From the NCBI RefSeq assembly GCF_900187885.1, contig NZ_FYEK01000072.1, positions 1 to 56,690 of the forward strand: a stretch of DNA of 56,690 bases, given 5' to 3'. This DNA comes from Thermoflexus hugenholtzii JAD2. GTDB lineage: Bacteria; Chloroflexota; Anaerolineae; Thermoflexales; Thermoflexaceae. The translations under genes and the position numbers were made by a program. Below, piece after piece: positions 6,875-15,694 of this stretch (positions are counted from its first letter, which is position 1; every line of letters begins with the position of its first letter). The notes beneath the pieces are model-generated. The model was not told where the DNA came from. It did not search any database and saw nothing but the letters and a program-made list of their open reading frames with translations.

Positions 6875-8640
6875 AGGGCACCTCCCAGGGCGCCGACGTC
6901 CCAGAGCCAGCGCTGGTTCTGCTCCCGACGGGTTTCCGGATCCTCGGCCAGCCGGAGCGGCCGCCCCCGCCCGTCGACGATCAGGCCCAGCATCCCTCCC
7001 GGGATCCGGATCCGCCGGGGCGCCCGCCGGGGTCCCCATCCCAGATCCACCGGGCGTCGCATCCGGAAGCGTCGTAACTCGGTCTCGCCGGCCTCGGGGA
7101 TGGGCACCACCTCCAGGCGTCCGCCCCGGGCCTCGATCTCATACACCGATTCCGAGCCGTCCGGCCCTCGATGGTGGACCTCGAAGGTGAAGAGCAGCTC
7201 ATCCGGGGCCACCGGGCTTTCCAGCGCAGGGGCCAGGACCGTGGCCAGGAGGATCCAGGGCCGGCCGGTGATGGCCTCCACCGCGGATCCGGGGTCCAGG
7301 GCCGCCAGGGCCCCCAGGCCGGGGAGCAGGCCTACCGGATCCCAGAGCAGGGTGGTGAGCCCGGTCGGCTGGAGGGCGTCGAGAGCGGCCAGCGCCAGGG
7401 CCCCGGGTCGGGTATGGGCGGCGAAGGCGCCGCCGCTGAGCAGGATCGGTTCGAAGAAACGGATGGTCCGACCGAGCTCGGGCCAGAGGACGTGGAGGCG
7501 TTCCCACGCCTCCGACAGGGCCTCCCGAACGAAGGCCAGCTCGATCCACATCTCCTCCGGGGTTTGAGGGACCGAGAGCGGGTGCAGGGCCTTCGTCCAC
7601 ACCAGCGTCTCCAGGGCTTCCGGAGGGATCTCCTGGGGCAACCACCGGGCAATGCGTTCGTAACCCCGTCGCTGATACAGCGACAGGATCCCCGGGCCGA
7701 TCCCGCTGTCCGGCTGCACGACCTGAGCCAGCATGCCGCCATAGGCGGCTGCGAGCACCACGTGGCGCCCCCCCACATCGACCACCAGGGCCCCGCGCTC
7801 CGGGGTCTCCAGGCTGAGATAGCGGGCCACATGGCTGAGGGCTCGGGCGGTCGGGAGGATCTCGCCACGGGCCCATCCCTGCAACGCCGACAGGCCCGGC
7901 AGGCGTATGGCCGCCTGCTCCACGTAGCGTCGATCCAGCTCCTCCACCACCGGGCCGATGCGCTCCACCCCCGGGCGCGGGCGGACGTTCTCCAGCACCC
8001 GCAGCGGGATTTGCCGCCCGGCCATGGCCACCGCCTCCTCGCGCAACAACGCGTTCCCGGCGAAAAGGAGCAGCGGGCGCTCCTCCTCCGGGCGCAGCTG
8101 GGCCGCCAGGACGGCCGCTTCCAGCAGCGCCTCCACTGGCCGGGTGCCCCCGCCATCCACGCCGCCGGCGATCACCACCACATGGGGCTCCGCCGCGACC
8201 AGGGCATACAGCCATTCCTCTTCGGTCCGCCGGGATCCATCGGGCGAGATCACCGAGAGGGCCTCAAGGACCCGCGCGCAGGTCCCCGCCGCCGCGCGAT
8301 GGAGGCTGGCGAGGCTCCACTCGGGAGCGATGCCCCCCAACACCACTCGCAATGGAGGGGCGGCGCTGAGGGTGATCAAGCAGACGTCCACCCCCGCCCC
8401 TGTGGAGAGCTCGGGGGCGATCAAGATCCCCTGGGGATCCAGCAGGGGGCGCCCGGAGATCGCGCTCAGATGCTCCAGGGCGCGGATCGCGCCGAGGAGG
8501 ACATCCGGATCCGGGCCGCGCAGGGAAGTGGGGGCGCTGGCCGCCGCCACGAAGCGGAAGCGATCCTCCACCCGGGCGAACAGCATCGCCCGGGTCTGCA
8601 CACTCCCCACATCGATGGTCACCAGGCTCTTCAGGGTCAT
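6871..8640 (-). CDS. MutL/GlmL-like ASKHA ATPase
   Basis: A 589-residue protein with an actin/Hsp70-type ATPase core. Visible motifs are phosphate-1 (VTIDVGSVQTRAMLF, residues 6-20), phosphate-2 (GALVVDVGGRHVVLAA), and a glycine-rich adenosine motif (ILLSGGAFAA). The layout resembles the MutL family, named for the glutamate mutase accessory protein, but no mutase subunit is near. In this neighbourhood of membrane and zinc-ribbon proteins, a role in envelope organisation is more plausible than in mutase reactivation; that is inference. It overlaps the downstream gene by 4 nt and follows the membrane protein gene by 37 bp. Confidence 0.75.
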   Translation of the reverse strand: MTLKSLVTIDVGSVQTRAMLFARVEDRFRFVAAASAPTSLRGPDPDVLLGAIRALEHLSAISGRPLLDPQGILIAPELSTGAGVDVCLITLSAAPPLRVVLGGIAPEWSLASLHRAAAGTCARVLEALSVISPDGSRRTEEEWLYALVAAEPHVVVIAGGVDGGGTRPVEALLEAAVLAAQLRPEEERPLLLFAGNALLREEAVAMAGRQIPLRVLENVRPRPGVERIGPVVEELDRRYVEQAAIRLPGLSALQGWARGEILPTARALSHVARYLSLETPERGALVVDVGGRHVVLAAAYGGMLAQVVQPDSGIGPGILSLYQRRGYERIARWLPQEIPPEALETLVWTKALHPLSVPQTPEEMWIELAFVREALSEAWERLHVLWPELGRTIRFFEPILLSGGAFAAHTRPGALALAALDALQPTGLTTLLWDPVGLLPGLGALAALDPGSAVEAITGRPWILLATVLAPALESPVAPDELLFTFEVHHRGPDGSESVYEIEARGGRLEVVPIPEAGETELRRFRMRRPVDLGWGPRRAPRRIRIPGGMLGLIVDGRGRPLRLAEDPETRREQNQRWLWDVGALGGAL

Positions 8641-8677
8641 GCCCTGCTCCCGCCGGTGCGTATCGGAACACGGAATC

Positions 8678-9301
8678 TCAGGGTCCCCACCGGCTTAGGG
8701 CCTGGATCAGGAACTCGGCCCGGCCGATCAGGAGGGAGATCCCGGTGATGAGGGCGCTGCCGAACAGCGCGCCCAGGGTGAAGGCCCACACCGCCCGTCC
8801 CAACCCCTGCAGACCCCCCCATGCGGCGCTCAGGGCAGGGGACCGCACCGGCGGGCGGTAGAACTGGGCGGCCAGCAGCGCGAGCAACGTCGCCGCCAGC
8901 CCCAGGGTGAACCCCTGGCCCGCCCCCGCGGCCACTTGAGGCCCGATGGTCCCGAACAGCGCCCCCGCCCCTGCGATCCCCAGGCCCACGCCTAGGGCGA
9001 TGGCGAGACCCAGATCCCCCAGGATCCCCAGCCGCGGCACGCCTTTCGCCAGGACCAGAAGCCCCAACCCAAGCTGTAGGAGAAGAAAAGCCCGTCGGGC
9101 CGGATCCGCCGCCACGGGAAGCGCCCGCCACTGCGGGATCAGGACGTTCCACAGCATCACGGCCGTGAAATACCCGATGCTCAGTCCCACCAGCAGGCTG
9201 GCGGCCAGCCGATAGACCGCCGTGTCCTCGATCAGATAGCTCAGGATCATCAGAGTGAGAAGGACCGCCAGAGCGGTCCCCACGGCCTCCATCGGGTTCA
9301 T
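8678..9301 (-). CDS. Multi-pass membrane protein of unknown function
   Basis: A 207-residue hydrophobic protein with about six predicted membrane segments (for example ALAVLLTLMILSYLI, LLLQLGLGLLVLA, LGLAIALGVGLGIAGAGALF, FTLGLAATLLALLAAQFY and FTLGALFGSALITGISLLI). No catalytic motif is visible. Its start overlaps the stop of the zinc-ribbon gene by 4 nt, so the two are translated together. I do not recognise the family. Confidence 0.7.
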   Translation of the reverse strand: MNPMEAVGTALAVLLTLMILSYLIEDTAVYRLAASLLVGLSIGYFTAVMLWNVLIPQWRALPVAADPARRAFLLLQLGLGLLVLAKGVPRLGILGDLGLAIALGVGLGIAGAGALFGTIGPQVAAGAGQGFTLGLAATLLALLAAQFYRPPVRSPALSAAWGGLQGLGRAVWAFTLGALFGSALITGISLLIGRAEFLIQALSRWGP

Positions 9302-11328
9302 CCCTCCCTCCGGCGCGCGGCGAACAGGCTGATCCCCAACCCGACGCCGATCAGGGCGGCAACGAGCACTTGAAGCAACGCCTGCGCCTGTAGATCAAAG
9401 AAGGCCGGGCTGCCCTCCGCCACCTCGCCCTCCAGCAGCAGCGCGTCCCGCAAGCCGGCGGCCACCGCCCGGAGCTGGCCGCTCTCCTGATACGGGGCCG
9501 CATAGGGCGCGATGCCGGCGCTCACCGCCGCGATCACCGGCACTTCCGGGGGGAGGATCCCCCGGGCCTGCTGCAGCCAGCCTCGCAGGGCCTCCGGGGA
9601 ACCGGTGATCAGCACCACCAGGCTCACCCGGGCCGCCAGCGGCTCCTCCCCCAAATCCCGGGCCATGGGCAGATCCAGCACCGGCCGTCCGGTGTAATCG
9701 GCGGGGAACCGGCGCAGCGGCTGGCTCAACAGACGGGCGATCGCCACCTCATGCCCGGGCACATACCCCAGATGCATCACCCGCTCCCCATAGTCCGGCC
9801 GCGCCAGGACCACGGAGGCGGCCTGGGCCGCTCCCCAGGGGCTGAGGCTCACCGTCAGGGCCCGCACCCCACGGTCCGACAGCCGCTGCAGCACCCCCCT
9901 CAGGAAGCCGTCCAGCTCCGCCGCGCGGTCCGGCCCATACTCCACCGCCACCAGCGCCAGCCCTCCGGATGGGGCCTCATCCAGCGCGGCGACGAAGGCC
10001 GTCGGCGGCGTCAGAAGGGCAGGCCGGAAGAAGGGCAGCGGCCAGTAAAGGCCAAGGATCAACGCCACGAGGATCAGGGCGAACAACAACCCGCGCTCCA
10101 CCGCCTGGGCCAGACCGGCTGAGGCCGGCTCCGCCACCCGCTCGCCGATCAGGAAGGTCAGGCCCTGGGCGAGCAGACTCCCCCAGGCCTCCGCCCGCGT
10201 CTGGAGCTCCGGGATCGGCTCGGCCCGAAGACGGGCGGGAGGGCCCTGGACCTCCACCAGCCGGGGATGTCGTGGGAGCACATCCACCAGCCCCGCCAGC
10301 GGACCCTGTTCCTCTACCACCACCGGCTCCAGAGGCAGGAGCGCCTCCGCCGGCGCCTCTCCGCCCTCCTCGGCGACCGGCCGGAGGGTCTGCAACCACT
10401 CCGGCATCTCCGCCAGCACTGCCTCCAGGTCGGTGAAGGGCGGGACCTCCTCTGGAGGCGGGGGTGGAGGCGCTTCCTCCAGCTGGAAGGGCGCTGTCGC
10501 CGGCGGCGCCGTCATGACCTCCTCCGGGAGCTCCTCGGCCAGAAGAGGAGGGGCCTGGGCAGGGACCTCCTCCTCCGATGAACCGGGCGGAGGCGCCTCC
10601 GTCAGCCCCAGCTCCTTCCACCATTCCGGCAGCTCCTCCCCCTCCGGCCGTGGAGGAGGAAGAGCCTCCACTGCCTCGCCGCCCAGAGAAGGGGCTTCGA
10701 TCGCGGGAGGACGCTCCGCCTCTTCCTCCAGCGAGAAGAAGGTGAACGGAGCCGTCTCCGGCGGGGGAGCCTCCTCACCTGAGAAGCCCGCTTCGCTGAC
10801 CGGAGGGGTTTCCTCGAGCTCTGGGAACGGGGATGCCTCGGTCTCCGGAGGCATCCCCGGCGGAACGGCCATCCCGGTCTCCGCCTCCGGGGGCATGGCC
10901 TCCGGCTCCATTCCTTCCGAGAAGGGAAGGATCGGAGCTTCAGGGCCCGAAGGGGGGGCCTCCCCCGGACCCTGCGCTTCTTCCACCGGCGGCGCCCCGA
11001 ACGGCGGGCGTTCCTCCTCGACGGTTTCCGGGAAAGCGGGAGGCGCTTCCGGGAACAGATCCTCCACCGCAAGCAGCCATTCCGGCATCCCAGGCTCCGG
11101 GGGCGCTCCGGCTGCCTCCTCCCGCCTTACTTCCCCTTCCTCCTCCGCTCCCTTCAGCCGGACACCGCACTGCTCACAGAACACGGCCTCGGGCGGGTTC
11201 CGGTATCCGCAGACGGCGCAGAGGGTTCCCTCGATCTCCCCGGGGCCAGCCACCAGATCTGCCCCACAACGGGTGCAAATTTGCGCCTCCTCCGGATAAA
11301 GCGCCCCACAAACCGGACAGCGTCGCAT
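9298..11328 (-). CDS. Zinc-ribbon membrane protein with long acidic Pro/Glu-rich linker
   Basis: A 676-residue protein. Two CxxC-x10-CxxC zinc ribbons occupy the N-terminus (Cys 4, 7, 18, 21 and 37, 40, 51, 54). Residues about 60-330 are a low-complexity Glu/Pro/Ala linker, probably disordered and strongly acidic. A transmembrane helix follows near residue 415 (LLFALILVALILGLYW), then an apparent extracytoplasmic alpha/beta domain of about 210 residues (GLALVAVEYGPDRAAELDGF, VSLVVLITGSPEAL), and a final C-terminal helix (VLVAALIGVGLGISLFAA). The ribbons and linker would be cytoplasmic. The function is unknown. It sits in the middle of the operon, with genes on both sides closely spaced. Confidence 0.75.
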   Translation of the reverse strand: MRRCPVCGALYPEEAQICTRCGADLVAGPGEIEGTLCAVCGYRNPPEAVFCEQCGVRLKGAEEEGEVRREEAAGAPPEPGMPEWLLAVEDLFPEAPPAFPETVEEERPPFGAPPVEEAQGPGEAPPSGPEAPILPFSEGMEPEAMPPEAETGMAVPPGMPPETEASPFPELEETPPVSEAGFSGEEAPPPETAPFTFFSLEEEAERPPAIEAPSLGGEAVEALPPPRPEGEELPEWWKELGLTEAPPPGSSEEEVPAQAPPLLAEELPEEVMTAPPATAPFQLEEAPPPPPPEEVPPFTDLEAVLAEMPEWLQTLRPVAEEGGEAPAEALLPLEPVVVEEQGPLAGLVDVLPRHPRLVEVQGPPARLRAEPIPELQTRAEAWGSLLAQGLTFLIGERVAEPASAGLAQAVERGLLFALILVALILGLYWPLPFFRPALLTPPTAFVAALDEAPSGGLALVAVEYGPDRAAELDGFLRGVLQRLSDRGVRALTVSLSPWGAAQAASVVLARPDYGERVMHLGYVPGHEVAIARLLSQPLRRFPADYTGRPVLDLPMARDLGEEPLAARVSLVVLITGSPEALRGWLQQARGILPPEVPVIAAVSAGIAPYAAPYQESGQLRAVAAGLRDALLLEGEVAEGSPAFFDLQAQALLQVLVAALIGVGLGISLFAARRREG

Positions 11329-11343
11329 CGGCTTCCTCCCGGA

Positions 11344-11967
11344 TCAACGGCCCATAGGCCGATCCAGCCCCAGGGCGATCCGCAGCATCATGACCACCAC
11401 CCCCAACGCCACGCCCAGCAGGATCCCCCGGACCCCTCCGGTGATCAGGGGATCCACTACCGCGTGGGACAGGGGACCCCAAAGCAGCGGGAGGGGGGTG
11501 CCGCCGGAGCGGAGGATCAGGACGCTCAGGACGCCGGCGGTGAACAGCAGGGCTTCGACCGAGGGTCGAGCGCGCAGCCGGCGCCAGAGGGCAAGGATCA
11601 TAAAGAAGGGAAGCAGCGCGCCCAGCGAGGCCTCGAGGGGCAGCACCCCATATTGATAGATCCACATCATCCAGGGGCCGGCGAGCCCGCTGCCCCGGAT
11701 CCATCCTTCGCCTGCGGCGAGGATCAGGACGGCGAGGGCGCTCAGGACGGTGACCAGGCTATACGGCCATCCCTCCTCCTGGAGGCGGATCCGACGGAGG
11801 TGGGCGTCCAGGAAGGCCAGGAAGGCCACCAGCGTGGCATACGCCAGGAGCGTGGAACCCAGCTCGGTCAGGGCCTGGCGGAGCGCCGGCTGGGGCCACA
11901 GATACGGCACCAGGGCGAGAAGGATCGCCAGGCTCAGAACCCCGGTGAACACCACCCGCCGGATCAT
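11344..11967 (-). CDS. Multi-pass membrane protein of unknown function
   Basis: A 207-residue protein with about six hydrophobic segments (VFTGVLSLAILLALVPYLW, YATLVAFLAFL, LVTVLSALAVLILAAGEGW, LGALLPFFMILALW, FTAGVLSVLIL and ILLGVALGVVVMMLRIALGL). It ends 16 bp before the zinc-ribbon gene and begins 13 bp after the preceding gene stop. No recognisable domain. Context suggests a subunit of the same membrane assembly as its neighbours. Confidence 0.7.
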   Translation of the reverse strand: MIRRVVFTGVLSLAILLALVPYLWPQPALRQALTELGSTLLAYATLVAFLAFLDAHLRRIRLQEEGWPYSLVTVLSALAVLILAAGEGWIRGSGLAGPWMMWIYQYGVLPLEASLGALLPFFMILALWRRLRARPSVEALLFTAGVLSVLILRSGGTPLPLLWGPLSHAVVDPLITGGVRGILLGVALGVVVMMLRIALGLDRPMGR

Positions 11968-11979
11968 CCCGTCCCTCCT

Positions 11980-12693
11980 TCACCCACGTCCCATCGCCCC
12001 CAGCGCGGCGGCGATGAGGAGCCCGATCAGCAACCAGCGGAGCAGATCGTGAGCCAGCCAGCGCCCCGGGGTATCCTCACGGGGCGCTGCGGTGAGGGCC
12101 TCCTCCCCCACTGCGGTGGAAGGGTCCAAAGGCCACAGCGCCGCCGCCCCCAAGGGATCCGGCATGGCGAAGAGAGAGACCGCCCCCTCCCGCTGGCCCG
12201 CCTCGCCGGCGAGGATCGCCTCCTCCCGAAAGGACCCGCTTAGGATATTGGCGGCGACCGGCCGGAGGCCCATGGAGAGGGTCAGGCCGGCGATGTAGGC
12301 CATCGGGCTGGCGCCAGCCCATTCGATGCGATCCAGGGGAGGAGAGGGCATCGCCGGCAGCCGGGCGGCCTCCTGGAAGAGATGTCGCGCATACAGCAGC
12401 GCCACGGGATCGGCCACAGCCACCCAGGGAGGGACCTCCCCCGTTAGCACATCCCCCAGCGCCCGCTCCAGGGACCTGGCCGCGCTCAGGGTGAACGCGG
12501 CCTCGCCGCCGAGCAGCCCGCCGGATCCCAGCGCGAACTGGAGGGGCTGGCCGGTCTCCAGCGAGCGCCCGACCTGGAAGGGGATCTGCCGGAAGGATTC
12601 GAGGGCACGGGGGGAGAGGCGGATCCGCCGCCCGCCGTAGACCGCCGCCAGCGTCAGCGCCGCAGCGATCAGCAACAGGACGCCTATGGTCAT
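11980..12693 (-). CDS. Membrane protein, DUF6754-like
   Basis: A 237-residue protein with an N-terminal membrane helix (IGVLLLIAAALTLAAVYGG), a globular middle region with LYARHLFQEA and MAYIAGLTLSMGLRPVAANI, and a C-terminal membrane helix (LLRWLLIGLLIAAALGAMG). The pattern resembles proteins annotated DUF6754 in Chloroflexota, but I could not check this. Its start codon overlaps the stop of the 68-residue gene upstream by 4 nt. Function unknown. Confidence 0.65.
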   Translation of the reverse strand: MTIGVLLLIAAALTLAAVYGGRRIRLSPRALESFRQIPFQVGRSLETGQPLQFALGSGGLLGGEAAFTLSAARSLERALGDVLTGEVPPWVAVADPVALLYARHLFQEAARLPAMPSPPLDRIEWAGASPMAYIAGLTLSMGLRPVAANILSGSFREEAILAGEAGQREGAVSLFAMPDPLGAAALWPLDPSTAVGEEALTAAPREDTPGRWLAHDLLRWLLIGLLIAAALGAMGRG

Positions 12694-12896
12694 CGGGGAT
12701 CCTCCCGGCCTGGCCTTCGGGGGGCGGATTCAAGGACGGCGATCCAACGGGCGAGAGGCTCCGCACCGATCCACGGGCGCAGGAGCCAGAGGCCCTGGGC
12801 CAGCGGGAACCGCAGGGGCGCGAAGGCCTCCAGGATCCATTCGAGATCCGCAAGCGGAACGCTGCCCACGCGCTGAGGATCTTCCGGCCTGCCCAT
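12690..12896 (-). CDS. Small hypothetical protein, first gene of the envelope operon
   Basis: A 68-residue soluble protein (MGRPEDPQRVGSVPLADLEW onward, rich in Leu, Arg and Trp). The ATG at 12896 has AGG 5 nt upstream (GAGCGAGGTGGCG). A longer in-frame start at 12992 would lie upstream of the promoter described at 12954-12982 and is unlikely. It overlaps the following gene by 4 nt. I recognise no domain; the coupling is the main reason to treat it as a real gene. Confidence 0.55.
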   Translation of the reverse strand: MGRPEDPQRVGSVPLADLEWILEAFAPLRFPLAQGLWLLRPWIGAEPLARWIAVLESAPRRPGREDPR

Positions 12897-12953
12897 CCGC
12901 CACCTCGCTCCTGGAGCCTTCGGGTGAAACCCGCAGATCCGATGATCGGCTCG

Positions 12954-12982
12954 AGTATACCCGATTTCCGCCGCTTTCAAAA
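12954..12982 (-). promoter_or_regulatory. Sigma70-type promoter of the 12.9-5.2 kb operon
   Basis: On the minus strand: -35 TTTTGA (12982-12977), 17-bp spacer, -10 TATACT (12959-12954), 58 nt before the ATG at 12896. The overlapping TTGAAA gives a 15-bp spacer as an alternative. This separates the operon from the moxR gene upstream. Confidence 0.6.
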
Positions 12983-13013
12983 CAGAAGGCATCCTCCCCG
13001 ACGGGCCGGGCGG

Positions 13014-13964
13014 CTACGCCAGGGCGGCGCCGGGCACCGGAACCCGGTTCATGATCTCCTCCAGAACCTGCTCCGGGGTAACCTCCCGCATGCGGGCGGT
13101 GGGATGAAGGATCAGGCGATGGGCCAGGCAGGGCTGGACCAGGGCCTTGATGTCGTCGGGGATCACGTAATCCCGCCCCCACAGGACGGCCCGGGCTTGC
13201 GCGGTGCGGAACAGCGCCAGCGTCCCTCGCGGGCTGGCCCCCAGATAGACGTCCGGATGCTCCCGGGTGCGCTCCACGATCTCCAGGAGATAGCCTCGGA
13301 TCTCCGCGGAGACGTGGACGCCTCGGATCTCCTCTTGCGCGCGGCGCAGCTCCTCCAGCCGCACCACCTGGTCGAGGGTCTCGATGGGGTGGCGGAACTG
13401 CTGGGCCTCCAGGATCGCCAGCTCGTCCTTGCGGGCCGGATAACCCAGACGGATGCGCAACATAAACCGGTCCAGCTCCGCCTCGGGCAGCGGGAAGGTG
13501 CCCTCATACTCGATGGGGTTCTGGGTCGCCAGCACCAGGAACGGCTGAGGGAGAGGATAGGTGACGCCGTCGACGCTCACCTGCCGCTCCTCCATCGCCT
13601 CCAGCAGGGCAGCCTGGGTCTTCGGCGTGGCCCGGTTGATCTCATCCGCCAGGACGATGTTCGCCATGATCGGCCCGGGGCGGAACTCGAACGTGCGGGT
13701 GCCGGGGTTGAAGATCGAGACGCCGGTGATATCGCTGGGCAGCATGTCCGGCGTGAACTGGATCCGCCGGAAGGTTCCCCCGATGGAGCGGGCCATGGCC
13801 TTGGCCAGCATGGTCTTGCCCACGCCGGGCACGTCCTCGATGAGCAGGTGGCCCTGGGCCAGGAGCCCGATGACCGCCAGCTCCACCGCCTCCCGCTTCC
13901 CGAAAATCACCTGCTCGATGTTCCCCACCAGCCGGCGGGCAACCTCCTGCGCAAACCCGTCCAT
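13014..13964 (-). CDS. MoxR-family AAA+ ATPase
   Basis: A 316-residue MoxR ATPase; these act as chaperones that mature or insert cofactors into partner complexes, often with von Willebrand factor A proteins. Walker A is [14 protein letters not shown] (G45-T51), Walker B is [11 protein letters not shown] (D107/E108), sensor 1 is [20 protein letters not shown], and sensor 2 lies in [12 protein letters not shown]. The ATG at 13964 follows GGAGG at 7 nt. The usual DUF58 or VWA partners are absent; the genes downstream are the unknown membrane operon. Assignment is secure, substrate unknown. Confidence 0.92.
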   Translation of the reverse strand: MDGFAQEVARRLVGNIEQVIFGKREAVELAVIGLLAQGHLLIEDVPGVGKTMLAKAMARSIGGTFRRIQFTPDMLPSDITGVSIFNPGTRTFEFRPGPIMANIVLADEINRATPKTQAALLEAMEERQVSVDGVTYPLPQPFLVLATQNPIEYEGTFPLPEAELDRFMLRIRLGYPARKDELAILEAQQFRHPIETLDQVVRLEELRRAQEEIRGVHVSAEIRGYLLEIVERTREHPDVYLGASPRGTLALFRTAQARAVLWGRDYVIPDDIKALVQPCLAHRLILHPTARMREVTPEQVLEEIMNRVPVPGAALA

Positions 13965-14026
13965 TTCGGATCCTCCATCACAATCGGATCCCCTGCCCCG
14001 GGCGGACGACCTCCTCTCCTCCTTTG

Positions 14027-14055
14027 ATTTTAGAGGCTGCTTATCTGAAGATCCA
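14027..14055 (-). promoter_or_regulatory. Possible moxR promoter
   Basis: Minus strand TAAAAT (-10, 14032-14027) with a weak -35 TGGATC 17 bp upstream, lying in the gap between the Pro-rich membrane protein gene and moxR. Confidence 0.35.
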
Positions 14056-14058
14056 CCT

Positions 14059-14820
14059 CTATGGGAAGAGGGGGGAAAGCGGGGGCGTGGGCGGAGGGGA
14101 GAGCATCGGCGTGGGCGTGGGCACCGACGGAGGCGGCGGCTCCTCGGTCGGAGGGGCAGACGGCTGGGAGCCCCCCCCAAGCTCCTCCGTTGGGGATCCG
14201 CTTCGGGAGGGTGGGGCGGGTGTCGGGGATCGCTGCGGCTCCCTCTTAGGCGTCCCGGGTGGGATCGAGGGGGTCTCCAATGAAAGGGTGGGACGCTGGA
14301 TCTCGATCACCACCCATGGGGTTCGAAGGGCCGGCGATGGACCTTCCTCGGCGACCGCGAGCCCCCGCCCCCCGAACCGCACCGCGGGGAGCCCGAAGGC
14401 CAGGGTCATCGCCAGCCCGACTCCACCGGCGGTGGCCAGGGCGCGCTGCCAGGGCTTCCAGGCGTCCGGGAGAGCGGCCCCCGTGAGGACTGCCCCCGCC
14501 AGGGTGAACAGCGGCCCCTTCCCGATCTCCCGGGCGGGATCCGCTGCCAAGGCCGCAGCCGTCTGCCAGGCGCTCAGCCAAGCCCCCAGGGCACCCACGG
14601 CGGCGAGGAAGGCCAGGACCCCCAGGATCGGCCGAGCCCGGGGCGATCCCCGGATGGCCCAGGGCAGCCAGAGGGCGGGCACGCTGACCATCAGGACCAG
14701 CACCCCCCATCCGTCCAGCCCCCGGGCCGCAGGGCCTGCCCCCCAGGGGAGCATCGTCCCTGCCAGCATCAGGGCGGGCCCCAGCATCCGCAAGGCAGGG
14801 GAGGGCGTCTCCGCGTTCAT
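14059..14820 (-). CDS. Membrane protein with C-terminal Pro/Ser-rich tail
   Basis: A 253-residue protein. The first 150 residues contain four hydrophobic helices ([72 protein letters not shown]). The last 90 residues are an extended Pro/Ser/Thr tail, probably extracytoplasmic, ending with [11 protein letters not shown]. The ATG overlaps the stop of the nucleotidyltransferase-HEPN gene by 4 nt. No enzyme motif seen; family not recognised. Confidence 0.7.
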   Translation of the reverse strand: MNAETPSPALRMLGPALMLAGTMLPWGAGPAARGLDGWGVLVLMVSVPALWLPWAIRGSPRARPILGVLAFLAAVGALGAWLSAWQTAAALAADPAREIGKGPLFTLAGAVLTGAALPDAWKPWQRALATAGGVGLAMTLAFGLPAVRFGGRGLAVAEEGPSPALRTPWVVIEIQRPTLSLETPSIPPGTPKREPQRSPTPAPPSRSGSPTEELGGGSQPSAPPTEEPPPPSVPTPTPMLSPPPTPPLSPLFP

Positions 14821-15605
14821 GGCTCCCGGCGCCCGGTGAGGGAATCGAGGAACGCCATCAGCGAGGTTCGAAGCTCCCGAAACGTCTCCGCCATCCGCTC
14901 CGCCAGCGGCCGACATCGCTCCCACTCCAGCTCGAATCCATAAGTATGGCGGAACAGATGTCGGAAACGAAGGTAATCCGAGAGGCGGGATCCCAGAGCG
15001 GGGTCGATCACGGCGGGTCGGGATTCCCCCCACGGGCTCATCATCCGCCACAGCAAATCGGTATGCCAGTGAGGGCCGGCAGGGAGGTCCCCGTCGATCC
15101 GCACCGCGATCCGCTCGAAGATCCGTTCGATGCCGGTGTAGAAATCGTGCAGGATGCTCCCGAGGCTGCGCAGGGCGAACTCGTCGGGCTCGCCGGTCCA
15201 GCGGCTCATCAGCCGCTCCAGGCTCTGGACCCGCCGCTCCAGCCGGGCGAGCTCCAGCGCGATCTCCCGACGCAGGGCTTCCGTTGGCTCGATGGGCATC
15301 TCCTCCTCCCCCAGGATATGGGCGCGCAGCGTGGGAGGGGCGCTCTCCAGGGGGATCAGGTCCAGCTCCATGCCCTCCGGGAGGAGCGCCCAGCACTCCC
15401 GCAGGGCGTCGAAGTAACGCTCCGGCGCCAGCCCTTCCACGGCGATATCGATGTCCGAGCGCGCGTGCCAGGGGCTCTGGCCGGCCAGGGAGCCGAAGAT
15501 AAAGACCCGTCGCGCCCCGAAACGGCGGCGTAACAAGTCCGCGCACGCCCGAGCCGCCTCCCAGGCCGCTGCCCGCCGGCTTTCCAGCTTCTCATCCTTG
15601 GCCAT
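14817..15605 (-). CDS. Single-chain MNT-HEPN fusion protein (nucleotidyltransferase + HEPN)
   Basis: A 262-residue protein joining two domains that usually form a two-gene toxin-antitoxin pair. Residues 1-100 are a minimal nucleotidyltransferase with GS (38-39), D51/D53 (SDIDIAV) and third carboxylate D82 (ELDLIPL). Residues 105-262 are helical with the HEPN signature R215-x4-H220 followed by Y222 (RHLFRHTYG). In the HepT/MntA pairs the nucleotidyltransferase adenylylates a tyrosine of the HEPN RNase; here both would act in cis. The ATG at 15605 has GGAG about 10 nt upstream. It overlaps the downstream gene by 4 nt. Confidence 0.8.
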   Translation of the reverse strand: MAKDEKLESRRAAAWEAARACADLLRRRFGARRVFIFGSLAGQSPWHARSDIDIAVEGLAPERYFDALRECWALLPEGMELDLIPLESAPPTLRAHILGEEEMPIEPTEALRREIALELARLERRVQSLERLMSRWTGEPDEFALRSLGSILHDFYTGIERIFERIAVRIDGDLPAGPHWHTDLLWRMMSPWGESRPAVIDPALGSRLSDYLRFRHLFRHTYGFELEWERCRPLAERMAETFRELRTSLMAFLDSLTGRREP

Positions 15606-15694
15606 CGGACCATCGCTCCTACCCGCGCGAACGGCTTCCCCATGATAACCTGGGTTCTCCGGCCGTGCATCGTGCCTCGGTTCAGGATCCGCGC

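Noticed and set aside
10433-11299. Serine/glycine-rich plus-strand ORF opposite the zinc-ribbon gene
   Set aside because: It is the complement of the Glu/Pro-rich linker and has no ribosome site or domain.
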